Positions 23,828-33,753 of a stretch of 64,000 nt of DNA are shown here, in pieces; the stretch's first letter is position 1; the number at the start of each line of letters is the position of its first letter. The stretch is from assembly GCA_039970095.1 (NCBI GenBank), contig JBDVMP010000081.1, positions 1-64,000 of the forward strand, in the 5' to 3' direction. This DNA is from JAMZMI01 sp039970095. GTDB taxonomy: Bacteria > Bacteroidota > Bacteroidia > Cytophagales > Cyclobacteriaceae. A model generated the notes under the pieces. The model made no database searches. It worked only from the letters and a program-made list of their open reading frames with translations, and was not told where the DNA came from. A program made the position numbers and the translations under genes.

Positions 23828-26749
23828 ATGAAAGTATCTCCAGATCAGCCGTTTCAGATTATCTACTCACTGTACGATCATGAGTACCTGGGTATATTGT
23901 TTGAATCCTACGTCGTTCAGCTAGACGACAAAGAACGGCTCACATACTCACATCAGAATATCTCTTCTCTCAATGCCGAGGAGTTTGATAGTGGCCTGGA
24001 TGAAGATGACTATGAGTTGATCAAACTGATGGATCAAATACAGCAGACTGCTGTGGTCAACAAGTTTCAAAAGAAGAAGATGAAACCCGAAGAGTTCTTC
24101 CTCAAAACTTATGACAAAAATGCGGGAGACAAGCTCCTTCAGGACGAGATAGAGGCATTTCTAGAGCGCAGAAGAGCAAAAATACTTGCACGCATAGAAG
24201 GCAAAATGCTTTTCGAAATGGGCAAGGATGGCGAACCCACCTGGAAACAAATCACCATTTCCGAAACTAAAGCATCTATTCTTTTCCACTTCCGAAGAAA
24301 CGATGACAACACCCACTACTTCCCCACTATAAAACTGGATGACGAAAAGGTTCACTTCTATCAGAATGGAAGCTATTTGCTTTGCAAAGAGCCGGCGTGG
24401 ATCGTGGTGGAAGACAAGCTTTTCACATTCGAAAAACCTGTGAATGGTGGTAAGGTCAAGCCTTTTTTCAACAAAAAATTTATTCTAATCCCTAAAAAAG
24501 TAGAGGAGAGCTACTACCAAAAGTTTGTTGCGCCCCTCATTGCCTCATTCGATGTGTATGCTCAGGGGTTTGAGATCAAAACCGAGAAGCTCACGCCTGC
24601 ACCAGTCCTCACATTTTCTGAGCTGGCTTCTGTCGCTCCCACCACTTTGTTTGCCAGCAACGGAGACAATGCCGCCACTGCAGAAGCAGACAAGATTTTA
24701 TTTGAATTGAGCTTTCAGTATGGCACGTATTCCTACAAAGCAGACAAGATCAAGAATGTAAGTGTGACACTGGAAAAACAGGAGGACAATTACATTTTTC
24801 ACAGAGTAAAAAGAGATTCGGATCAGGAAAAAAACATCATTGATAACCTGACAAAAAAGGGACTCCAGCTCAAAAGTTCTCGCTCTACATTGGAAAAAAA
24901 TACTGCCATCTCATGGCTCAATACCAATCTGGGAACCTTGAAAGAACTAGGCGTAGAGGTGCGTCAGCGAGACAAAACCAAAAAATATTTTCTTGGAGAA
25001 ACTCACATCAACGTTGAGATTTCAGAAAATATCGACTGGTTTGACATCAAGGCGGTAATCCGCTTCGGGGAATTTGAAATTCCCTTTACCACAATCCGAA
25101 AATATATACTGAAAGATCAGCGGGAGTTTAAGCTGCCAAATGGCGAGTTTGCAATTATCCCTGACAGCTGGGTTTCTGAATACAGCGACCTTTTTGCATT
25201 CTCGTCAGAGAATGATAGCGACCTCAAGCTTGACAAAATACACCTTTCGCTGGTCAAAGACTTGCAAGACGGCAATCACGCGAAAGTGGCCATGACCAAA
25301 AAGCTAGAGAAGCTTTTGGACTTCTCCGAAATAGAGGATCAGGAACAGCCTCAAGCCTTCAAAGGAAACTTAAGGCCATATCAAAAGGCAGGTTTCAACT
25401 GGCTGGAGTTTCTCAACCAATATGGGTTTGGGGGCTGCCTTGCAGACGATATGGGTCTGGGTAAAACCGTACAAACGCTCACTCTGCTTCAAAAGGAAAA
25501 AGAAGAAAATCCCGGTACTGCCAGCCTGCTAATCATGCCTACTTCTTTGATTTACAACTGGGAGATGGAGGCCAAAAAATTTACTCCTAAACTCAAGGTG
25601 CTCAACTACACCGGCACCACAAGAGAAAAAGATACGAGCAAATTTGGCAAATACGACGTGGTGCTAACGAGCTACGGCATCACACGAATAGATGCTGAAA
25701 TGCTGAGTCAGTTCTATTTCAACTATATCATTTTGGATGAGTCTCAGGCCATCAAAAACCCTGATTCGATCATATCCAAGGCAGTCAGAACCCTAAAATC
25801 ACGGCGCAAGCTGATCTTGACAGGTACGCCAATAGAAAACAGCACCATGGATCTGTGGTCGCAAATGTCCTTTGCCAATCCGGGTCTTCTCGGCACTCAG
25901 AAGTATTTCAAACAAAAATATTTGATCCCGATAGAGAAGAAAAAGGATGTGGACCGTACAGCCAAGCTGAATGCCCTTATCAAACCATTCATACTGAGAC
26001 GGGAAAAATCTCAGGTTGCAAAAGATCTACCTGAGAAAATAGAAAACGTCAAATACTGTGCGCTCTCGCCACAACAGCGAGAATATTACGACAAGGAGAA
26101 AAACAACTACCGCAACCAACTCCTGGATCTGATTGACACGGAAGGCATACAAAAATCACAAATGCTTCTGCTACAGGGGCTGACACGACTCAGACAAATA
26201 GCCAACCACCCGGTAATGGTGGACGAAAACTATGAAGGCGACTCAGGAAAGTTTGAAGACATCACCTATATGCTTTCAAATGCTCTTGGAAAAAATCATA
26301 AGATTTTGATCTTCAGTCAGTTTGTCAAGCATCTAAAAATCCTGGAAAACCACCTCCAGGGCGAGGATATAAACTATGCCTATCTCGATGGCTCAGTAAA
26401 AGACCGCCAGGCTCAGGTGGAAAAATTTCAGGAAAACGATCATATCAGGGTATTCCTCATTTCTCTAAAAGCGGGAGGTCTTGGTCTCAACCTCACTGAA
26501 GCTGATTATGTGTTTTTGCTGGATCCATGGTGGAACCCGGCAGCCGAGGCACAGGCTGTAGATAGGGCACATAGGATCGGACAAAAAAATACGGTCTTCA
26601 CGTACAAGTTTATAGGGAGAGATACTGTGGAAGAGAAAATTCTAAAACTTCAGCAGTCAAAGTTGAAATTGGCCAAAGAACTGATCACGGTAGAAGAAAG
26701 CTTTATCAAAAGCTTGTCAAAAGACGATATTACGAATCTGTTTGATTAA
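23828..26749 (+). CDS. SNF2/Rad54-family DEAD/DEAH-box helicase (973 aa)
   Basis: This is an ATP-driven DNA translocase of the bacterial SNF2 group. The C-terminal half carries the ATPase: FGGCLADDMGLGKTVQTLTLL (Walker A, Lys at about 547), IILDESQAIKNP (motif II as DESQ, about 637), LTGTPIENSTMDLW (motif III), and the helicase C-domain with FLISLKAGGLGLNLTEAD and DRAHRIGQ (motif VI). The 500-residue N-terminal region has no SWIM zinc finger that I can see and looks like a mixed alpha/beta bacterial SNF2 N-terminus. No methylase or nuclease gene is beside it, so it is probably a housekeeping-type helicase, not a defence component. It is convergent with the giant gene downstream, with four bases between stops. 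Confidence 0.92.
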   Translation: MKVSPDQPFQIIYSLYDHEYLGILFESYVVQLDDKERLTYSHQNISSLNAEEFDSGLDEDDYELIKLMDQIQQTAVVNKFQKKKMKPEEFFLKTYDKNAGDKLLQDEIEAFLERRRAKILARIEGKMLFEMGKDGEPTWKQITISETKASILFHFRRNDDNTHYFPTIKLDDEKVHFYQNGSYLLCKEPAWIVVEDKLFTFEKPVNGGKVKPFFNKKFILIPKKVEESYYQKFVAPLIASFDVYAQGFEIKTEKLTPAPVLTFSELASVAPTTLFASNGDNAATAEADKILFELSFQYGTYSYKADKIKNVSVTLEKQEDNYIFHRVKRDSDQEKNIIDNLTKKGLQLKSSRSTLEKNTAISWLNTNLGTLKELGVEVRQRDKTKKYFLGETHINVEISENIDWFDIKAVIRFGEFEIPFTTIRKYILKDQREFKLPNGEFAIIPDSWVSEYSDLFAFSSENDSDLKLDKIHLSLVKDLQDGNHAKVAMTKKLEKLLDFSEIEDQEQPQAFKGNLRPYQKAGFNWLEFLNQYGFGGCLADDMGLGKTVQTLTLLQKEKEENPGTASLLIMPTSLIYNWEMEAKKFTPKLKVLNYTGTTREKDTSKFGKYDVVLTSYGITRIDAEMLSQFYFNYIILDESQAIKNPDSIISKAVRTLKSRRKLILTGTPIENSTMDLWSQMSFANPGLLGTQKYFKQKYLIPIEKKKDVDRTAKLNALIKPFILRREKSQVAKDLPEKIENVKYCALSPQQREYYDKEKNNYRNQLLDLIDTEGIQKSQMLLLQGLTRLRQIANHPVMVDENYEGDSGKFEDITYMLSNALGKNHKILIFSQFVKHLKILENHLQGEDINYAYLDGSVKDRQAQVEKFQENDHIRVFLISLKAGGLGLNLTEADYVFLLDPWWNPAAEAQAVDRAHRIGQKNTVFTYKFIGRDTVEEKILKLQQSKLKLAKELITVEESFIKSLSKDDITNLFD

Positions 26750-26753
26750 ACAA

Positions 26754-29700
26754 CTATTTTCTGCTAACCTTGACTGGGTGTGCAAATGATCCGGCTTCAT
26801 CTGTGAATATCAGGTAGTATATACCCGATTCGAAGTTGGTCAAATCCACCTCCGCATGATGGCGTCCTTGCCGGTGATCCACTGCTTGATCTACTAAGAT
26901 TACTCCCTGTCCAGACACAATTTGTATCCGCATATCGTCAATGTTTCTATACACCAGATAATCCATAGAAAGCATGCCCTCCGTTGGATTCGGGTATAGC
27001 ATCACATCTTTGATATATGGCTTCAGGTTATAGAGGATCTCTTCCTGAGTCACCTCTATCCCAGCTTCCGTTATCAATACATTTACATCAAAAAGCTGAT
27101 TCTCACGATCCCCGCCTATTTCAAAAACGACCTCCGCATCTTCCGCCAGCGGAATCCCCGGAAACTCAATTGTCAACAGGTATTTACCATCGGCTACTTG
27201 CTCAAAGTTGAAATACCCTTCATCATCAGTTTCGAGGTAATAAGATATTTCATCCTCCAACTCGTCCTGATCCGGTCTTCCCTGTGCTTTGAACCTGCGC
27301 ATAGCACAACCGGCTTTCTTCACTCTTCGTCTTCCATCTACCCTGCTGGATCCATCGCCTTCATCATCGGCAAAATCAGAAATCACTTCTCCTCCTATGG
27401 TGGCCGTACCCGGTACTGGTGGCGGAGTATAGTCGATCAGGTTGATGTCCACCCCGGGAGTAACCCCGTCAAGGAGCAGTTCATCCGCCTGGCTGTAAGT
27501 CTCCGAGCTGATGTAATAAGTCTGAATGGTATATTCATATTGGCTCAGGCCTAAATTTGGGCGGGCCAGTACTATGAAAGTACCCAAAATCACATCTTCC
27601 AACAGGTATTCACCCGAATCATTGACCGTGGTGCTGTCCTCTTTTACAAATGGACCCGAAGGGGTTTTTCTCCAAACCACAACCTCTGCATCCGTTACTG
27701 GGTTTCCATTAAGCCTTACCGTTCCCAGAAAGTCAGTTTGAGCTAGCACGTTTTGGTTTTCACTTCTCAGCGTCAAACCATCAATCAAAGGGTTTGTGAC
27801 CGTCAGGGCATAAGTCCCCTGACTGTTGATGTCAACATTTTCAATGAGCAATGATTTGTCGTTGGCACCATTGAGGGGAGATACATTGTCATTAGACCTT
27901 TTGCCCGGTATCAACTCTCCAAACTGCCATTGGTATACAGAGCCAGATCCAAACTCAACATTTTCAAAATAGTCGATGAGCGCATCTTCTCCGGCATCTA
28001 AGACTGTGTCAAATACAGCCCCAAACCTTTTTTGATTGGCATATGAAATTCCATTTACGTTCCTATTCGGTATGAGGTATTTGAAAGTAAACCGATTACT
28101 ATCAAGATTCAACTCACTCAAAGCAGGCATTCCTGACATGTTTGGCAAAGCCGCGATATCATTGTTGGCTAAATCAGCCGAAACCAAACTTGTGATTTCA
28201 CGGATTTTGTTGGGTATTGTGTCCTTTAGGCCAAACCCAGATAGGTCAATGGCGGTAACCCTGCTTTCGGTTAGCTGCACTCCATCCCACGGAGTGGTGA
28301 TATCTGTCGATTTCCAATTCACTGTCGTTGACCAGTCGTCACCCCCTGTGGCATCATACAAAGCAAGCAAAGCAGTCGCATCACGTTCCAGACTGCTCAC
28401 CTTCAGATCAAATGCTTTGGTGTAAAGCGTCAGATCAGAAACCAAATTGTTCCGAACCTGAAGGACATATTTGCCTTCATCCGCAAATGCTATGTCATTG
28501 ATGAGCACTTCATCCGCCGTTTCTCCGGACAGCTCCGATCCGTTCAATAGCCACTGATAAGTGTTGTTTGCTCCCGATACGCTATGATTAATAGCCAAAT
28601 TGGAACTGATATCAATAACTGTATCGGCAGCAAGTCCCACACTGTCCTGACCCAGGTATATGAAATCAGGTACGCCCAGGTTTTGCTCCAAATCACCAAA
28701 CTGTAAATTGTTGTTGGATACATCCAGAACCGCCAGAGACGTAAGGTTATTCAATGCGGGAATTGACTTAATCCGATTGTCAGATACGTTCAGACTCTCT
28801 AAAACATTGAGTTTTTGCAAACTATTGGGTATGGTATCGACAATGGCATTATCCGAAAGGTTGACGTTGATCAAGGAGTCAGCATATGCCAAATCTGCCG
28901 GAAGTTTTCCGTCCAGATTATTCCCGGGCAGGCTCAGATCTACAACTCTATCGCTTTCTACCATAAGGCCATTCCATGAGGCAAGGTTTCCTGTAAGCCA
29001 ATTGTCAGAATTGGTCCAGCTAGTTCCGCTTAAAGCATTGAATAGTGAAACCATCGCCAGTGAGTCCTCCTCAAAATCCGAAATTCTCAAATGGTAAGGA
29101 GCCGTTTCCAGTTCGAGATCTGATACCACGGAGTTGTTCACCCTCAAGACGTATGTACCTGTATCGCTGGATTGAAAACCCAATATTTGATGGTCAATCA
29201 AGTCCCCAAAATCTATGGGGTCATCGTTGAGATACCACTGATAGTCATTATTTGTCCCTTCTATCCGCTTATCTATGACCACATCCTGGCCTACAGACAC
29301 AGTAGAATCAACCGGAAAATCACCAAATACCTTTTGGTTTTGGTATGAAATATTAGAAATGGAAATCAGTGCCTCCAGGTCTCCAAAATCAAAATAGTTT
29401 GAATCCAGTGTCAGTGCTTCGAGTGTAGAGATAGTCGAAATGTCTGTAATCTCATTAAGTGCGTTGGCGTGGAGCTTCAGCGTGACTAGTTGGTTGAAGT
29501 CTTCAAAAGTAGAGGGTACTGTATCCTTGAGGATGTTTTCGGCGAGAGACAGGTAGGTGGCCTCATCTACATAGCCCAGCTGCGGCGGAATCACACCGCT
29601 GATGTTGTTACCCTGCAGTTTTATTGAGTCCACTCTGTTGTTGGCCAGAGTAACGCCATACCAGGTATCGAGACGTCCGGTTAACCAATTTGTGCTTTGA

Positions 29701-32465
29701 GTCCAGTTAGCACCATCCGTTTTGTTGTAGAATACGATGAGCGAGACGGAATCCAGCTCACGAGAAGGGGGGAACGCAATGAACGGCTCATACTCGGTCA
29801 ATCCCCAAACATTATCCTCATTTTTGGCCCGTATGCCCAATATGTGACTCCCCGGCCCCAGAGCAGAAGCCCCGACAACAACCTCACGTATGGGTTCCGA
29901 TTCAGATGGAGATATAGGTATAGCGGTACCCTGATCAAAACCGGGATCCGTATCAAAGAAATATTCCAACTCAGTAATATTGGAGAAAACATTTCCTGAC
30001 AAGTCAACATAAACTGCTCTCGTTACGGGCAAACTCCAACGACCGGACGCATCCTGTATTCGCAGGTAAAAATTGTGAAAACCTACCGAGAGGGAATTGG
30101 CTGTAGCCACAATCAGCTCGTCTATATCTGCTGCGGCCGTCAAATCCACCTGATCTGCCGCGCCATATCCAGGGTCGTCATCAAAAAAGTATTCAGCAGT
30201 CTGCACCGGGATGACAGAGCCCGCCGCTGCAGGATCTACATAAACCAACTTTGAAATCGGCACACCCCATGTGCCTCCTTCGTCAAATGCCCGGATAAAC
30301 AAATAATGAAAGCCCGTAGATAAGCCAGTGGCATTGACAGGTTCTGTAAAATCAACTGCAGCACCCTGCGCCGGAGGAACTAAATCAGTTCCATTTCCAT
30401 AACCCGGGTCATCATCAAAAAAGTACTCGAAGCTCACTATTTCATCCACAACTGCTGCTCCCGTGGCATTGACAAAAACCAGCTGCGATACAGGCAAACT
30501 CCACCTGCCACCATCGTCTTGTACCCGCATAAACAGATTATGAAATCCAAGAGAAACGGACCCTGTTGGTATCAGATCCACTATTTCAATAGTGTCTTCC
30601 GGTGTTGGGATTGTAAACGCATTGGCCAGCCCATAGCCTGGGTCTGTATCTAAATAATACTCTGCCGCCTGTATGTTGGCCACATCCGTAGCACCCGAAG
30701 GGTCTATATAAACCAGCTTACTTAAGTTGATCCCCCAGTTTCCTCCATCGTCCTGAGCTCTGATAATCAGGTTATGAAACCCTGTTGCCAAAAGCAAAGG
30801 GCTGGAAGTAGAAATGGCGGATACTATATCAACCTCATTGAGAGGTGTAGATACGGTAAGCGGATTGGCAAGGCCAAAACCTGGGTCGTCATCGAAGAAA
30901 TATTCCAGTGCCTGTACGACTGCAGAACCGCCCGACACTGAATTGTCAACAAAAACCATATGGGTTTCTGGCAATCCCCACCTGCCGTGCTGATCGATCG
31001 GTCTAATGTGGAAGTTGTGAAACCCTGTACCCAAACCTGCCGAAGCTACGGTTTCAGTAATATCAATATTTGCTGCTCTTGTAGCAGATATGGCTGTGCC
31101 AAGGCCTACGCCCGGATCTGTGTCAAAGAAGTACTCAAAACCGTCAATGTCAGAGGCGAGCTGGGCATTATCCACAATTACAATAGGGAATGTTTTGTAA
31201 TGGCCCCAGCGGTTTTCATCGGCCACCCTGAGGTAGATGGTATATTGGCCGGGTGAAAACAGGTCTGTTTCAAAATAAACCTGACCCGAAAAAATTTCCG
31301 TTTCCCCGGTTGTGCTTGAGATGAGGTTTGCACCAAACCCCTGATCGGTTTCATAGATAAAGTATTCAAAGTTGGTTAGCGAAGGAACATCATGAATCCC
31401 AGCATCAATAAAGGCCTCAACATTTAGAAATAGTCCGGAACCCTCGGGGACTAATGTCTGTCCTGAAATTGACTTTATGGTAGGCAACCATCTGCCGTTT
31501 TGGGAAAAGGCTGCAGAATCCGGACCCATTGCATTGGACTCAGCCGTAGACCCATTGCTATATGAAAGGTTGAATGTTTCAAAATCCCAGATATTAGAAA
31601 GGGCGATATTAGCCAGGCCAGGATCTCCTGTGATATTTCCATCATTATTGACCCCATGGGTTCCGTAGGTTTTGGTAAAATCGTCATCCGTACTCTGAAA
31701 AGCGATGTTATTTGCAAAGCCATTATTAGAGCCGGAAAGATAGGTTTCAGGGGATCGGCCGAAAAAGATATTGAAGTTTATATTGTTATTGGTGACATTA
31801 TCGAACGCCCGTTGAGAACCATCCCCAAGAAAAAGGTTATTTGTAATGTCCGAACCATGGGTGGTCACTGCCCCACGAATCGCCCCATTGCTACTTCCGA
31901 AGATTACGTTCTGACTAATGCTGACAAAACCGGATATTTGATTCTTGATGTATATGGCCGTGAAATTTCCTGTACCAATATCACTACCGATTATGTTGTG
32001 CTCTAAGATGAAATTGCTCAGGTTGGCACCTGGCTCGTTGGGGTTCCACTCAACCCTCTCGATAAAATTGTGCGAAACAACGATATCCGACATTGATGCG
32101 GTTAGCGATGTAGGGCCTACAAAAACTGTCCCATTTATTCTCAACCCGCGAATTCGAGTGCCATCCGCACCAGCCTGCAACGTAATGTCTCCTGTAGAAG
32201 AAGCCAATCCGTCATAAGTCTCACCAATGATGTTAAGTTCTTTGTCGATGGTAACCGGTGATGCGTATTCTGTATTGCTCCCTTTAACATAAATATAGTC
32301 ACCGGCACTAGCCGCAGCTATAGCTGCGGGAAGGTCGCTAAAAATATGACTGCCTGTTGGCGCCTGTAAGTTGTTGTCTACAATCCATGTGCTGAATTGA
32401 GCACGACCCACAATGGCAAAACAGAGCAGACATACCGTAATAAATATTTTACGGTTGCTGGTCAT
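26754..32465 (-). CDS. Giant T9SS-secreted modular protein 1: beta-helix, EYF repeats, LRR/Ig, sorting domain (1903 aa)
   Basis: The order is a signal peptide (to about 23), a right-handed beta-helix-like region (about 25-330), then eight repeats of about 75-80 residues at about 365-900. Each repeat begins EYFFDDDPGYG or similar and ends GFHNLFMRVQDDGGRWSLP-like. Three pairs of leucine-rich-repeat and Ig-like modules follow (about 908-1575; LRR caps such as LIVFYNKTDGANW), then carboxypeptidase-regulatory-like domains (about 1578-1800). A type A T9SS sorting domain ends the protein (about 1818-1903, MLYPNPTEGMLSMDY to GIYYLIFTDEAG and KVSRK). The invariant AGCAMRRFKAQGR block is encoded at 27264-27335. 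It should cross the outer membrane by T9SS and be surface attached or released. It is co-transcribed with the 365-aa gene upstream. Adhesin or matrix role is inference. Confidence 0.85.
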   Translation of the reverse strand: MTSNRKIFITVCLLCFAIVGRAQFSTWIVDNNLQAPTGSHIFSDLPAAIAAASAGDYIYVKGSNTEYASPVTIDKELNIIGETYDGLASSTGDITLQAGADGTRIRGLRINGTVFVGPTSLTASMSDIVVSHNFIERVEWNPNEPGANLSNFILEHNIIGSDIGTGNFTAIYIKNQISGFVSISQNVIFGSSNGAIRGAVTTHGSDITNNLFLGDGSQRAFDNVTNNNINFNIFFGRSPETYLSGSNNGFANNIAFQSTDDDFTKTYGTHGVNNDGNITGDPGLANIALSNIWDFETFNLSYSNGSTAESNAMGPDSAAFSQNGRWLPTIKSISGQTLVPEGSGLFLNVEAFIDAGIHDVPSLTNFEYFIYETDQGFGANLISSTTGETEIFSGQVYFETDLFSPGQYTIYLRVADENRWGHYKTFPIVIVDNAQLASDIDGFEYFFDTDPGVGLGTAISATRAANIDITETVASAGLGTGFHNFHIRPIDQHGRWGLPETHMVFVDNSVSGGSAVVQALEYFFDDDPGFGLANPLTVSTPLNEVDIVSAISTSSPLLLATGFHNLIIRAQDDGGNWGINLSKLVYIDPSGATDVANIQAAEYYLDTDPGYGLANAFTIPTPEDTIEIVDLIPTGSVSLGFHNLFMRVQDDGGRWSLPVSQLVFVNATGAAVVDEIVSFEYFFDDDPGYGNGTDLVPPAQGAAVDFTEPVNATGLSTGFHYLFIRAFDEGGTWGVPISKLVYVDPAAAGSVIPVQTAEYFFDDDPGYGAADQVDLTAAADIDELIVATANSLSVGFHNFYLRIQDASGRWSLPVTRAVYVDLSGNVFSNITELEYFFDTDPGFDQGTAIPISPSESEPIREVVVGASALGPGSHILGIRAKNEDNVWGLTEYEPFIAFPPSRELDSVSLIVFYNKTDGANWTQSTNWLTGRLDTWYGVTLANNRVDSIKLQGNNISGVIPPQLGYVDEATYLSLAENILKDTVPSTFEDFNQLVTLKLHANALNEITDISTISTLEALTLDSNYFDFGDLEALISISNISYQNQKVFGDFPVDSTVSVGQDVVIDKRIEGTNNDYQWYLNDDPIDFGDLIDHQILGFQSSDTGTYVLRVNNSVVSDLELETAPYHLRISDFEEDSLAMVSLFNALSGTSWTNSDNWLTGNLASWNGLMVESDRVVDLSLPGNNLDGKLPADLAYADSLINVNLSDNAIVDTIPNSLQKLNVLESLNVSDNRIKSIPALNNLTSLAVLDVSNNNLQFGDLEQNLGVPDFIYLGQDSVGLAADTVIDISSNLAINHSVSGANNTYQWLLNGSELSGETADEVLINDIAFADEGKYVLQVRNNLVSDLTLYTKAFDLKVSSLERDATALLALYDATGGDDWSTTVNWKSTDITTPWDGVQLTESRVTAIDLSGFGLKDTIPNKIREITSLVSADLANNDIAALPNMSGMPALSELNLDSNRFTFKYLIPNRNVNGISYANQKRFGAVFDTVLDAGEDALIDYFENVEFGSGSVYQWQFGELIPGKRSNDNVSPLNGANDKSLLIENVDINSQGTYALTVTNPLIDGLTLRSENQNVLAQTDFLGTVRLNGNPVTDAEVVVWRKTPSGPFVKEDSTTVNDSGEYLLEDVILGTFIVLARPNLGLSQYEYTIQTYYISSETYSQADELLLDGVTPGVDINLIDYTPPPVPGTATIGGEVISDFADDEGDGSSRVDGRRRVKKAGCAMRRFKAQGRPDQDELEDEISYYLETDDEGYFNFEQVADGKYLLTIEFPGIPLAEDAEVVFEIGGDRENQLFDVNVLITEAGIEVTQEEILYNLKPYIKDVMLYPNPTEGMLSMDYLVYRNIDDMRIQIVSGQGVILVDQAVDHRQGRHHAEVDLTNFESGIYYLIFTDEAGSFAHPVKVSRK

Positions 32466-32469
32466 GTCA

Positions 32470-33567
32470 CTAGTTTCCTCGTGCCTTGATGGTCACATCC
32501 ATGTTGTCGCCCTGCTTGATAACCTCACTGGAAATCACGGACTGGATGAGTGGTAGGGGAACACCCGTGGGGTCCCACGGAATAGTACTTCCAGTTGGCC
32601 CAATATTGGTTCCATCTGTGCCTGAGTCAAACAGTTCTGGTGCATTCGTAGCGGAAAGTAAGGGCTCCCAATTCAGATCCCAACTGTTGCTTATTACAAT
32701 GTCAGGGTTATCAAAAACCAACGTAGGATCCACCAAGTCTGTAAAGTTGTTGTTTCCAGTAACACCGTCTGTAGTTATCGGTGGCAAACTATTATCCTCC
32801 GGCCCCACTGATACATTGTTGTTAAATGTTACATTCTTCATTGTGCTATAATGCCTTGGTTGCCGGCCAAAAAAGATATTATTAGACACAGTACAGTTTT
32901 CAATACTATAGAAGGCATTCCTTGAGGCATCACCATTTCCAAAAAAGATATTGTTTTTGATAATTGTCCCATTATAAGCCGTAACAGAGCCATATCCCGT
33001 CGTGCTGGTATATCCACCAATAATACAATTGGTAATGACGCAATTGCTAATTCTGTTGCTCAAATTAATGACAGCACCGGAATAAGTGGTGAGACCAACG
33101 TAGCAATTTCTTATTAGAATATTTGATCCAAAAAAGGAAGCGAAGACAGAAGAGTCAATACGGTAGACGTTTGTGTTTTCGATAACTACATTACTCAGAG
33201 TATTATTGGTTGTTCCTATGTCAATAACGTTGGTAACTGTCAACCCGGAGATTCTTACATCACTTGCGTATATCAAAATATCGCTAAGCACACTCACCGC
33301 TGGTCCATCCTTATCCGGCTTAATGCCAATTCCAAAAATGGAGATTCCTGCTTTAGCTGCACTGATAGTTACGGATCCATAAGAGGTGGGGCTAGGTATT
33401 ACATGAATGATGTCACCAGATGTAGAAGCATCTATGGCATCCTGAAGGGTGGAATACACGTGAGACCCTGTAGGTGCTCCGGCGTTATTGTCAGCAATTA
33501 AAATATTTTGGCTGAATGAGATTTGAACAGCTGCAACAAGCAGCATGGTGAGTAAGAAGTGTTTCAT
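32470..33567 (-). CDS. Secreted beta-helix protein, short twin of the giant protein's N-terminus (365 aa)
   Basis: The signal peptide is MKHFLLTMLLVAAVQISFSQ. The mature start, ILIADNNAGAPTGSHVYSTL, parallels IVDNNLQAPTGSHIFSDL in the adjacent giant protein, and the beta-helix repeats follow collinearly (NVVIENTNVYRID, NCVITNCIIGGYTS, NNIFFGRQPRHYS versus NIFFGRSPETYLS). The protein stops (VTIKARGN) where the giant protein enters its EYF repeats, so it equals the first about 340 residues only. It has no sorting domain, so its route beyond the periplasm is unclear. Its stop and the giant gene's start are 4 bases apart, indicating one operon. It is a partial duplicate, either functional as a partner or decayed. 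Confidence 0.8.
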   Translation of the reverse strand: MKHFLLTMLLVAAVQISFSQNILIADNNAGAPTGSHVYSTLQDAIDASTSGDIIHVIPSPTSYGSVTISAAKAGISIFGIGIKPDKDGPAVSVLSDILIYASDVRISGLTVTNVIDIGTTNNTLSNVVIENTNVYRIDSSVFASFFGSNILIRNCYVGLTTYSGAVINLSNRISNCVITNCIIGGYTSTTGYGSVTAYNGTIIKNNIFFGNGDASRNAFYSIENCTVSNNIFFGRQPRHYSTMKNVTFNNNVSVGPEDNSLPPITTDGVTGNNNFTDLVDPTLVFDNPDIVISNSWDLNWEPLLSATNAPELFDSGTDGTNIGPTGSTIPWDPTGVPLPLIQSVISSEVIKQGDNMDVTIKARGN

Positions 33568-33753
33568 GGCGGCAGATTTTAGAAATGTCGGATAATAAAT
33601 ATAAAAATATTGAGCGGCATAAACAATAGTTTTGTACTAAATATATATTATATATGATTATTTCGTTGGAGCGTGCGGCCTTCCAAACACTATTGCTATC
33701 TTATATCAAACTCCTCAGATAGGGATTCGAGGATTAATATTGTTTGATTCAAT

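Noticed and set aside
23828..26749. SNF2 helicase as part of a defence island
   Set aside because: No methylase, nuclease or other defence gene is adjacent; it follows rbfA and a Lol permease and looks like a housekeeping-type bacterial SNF2.
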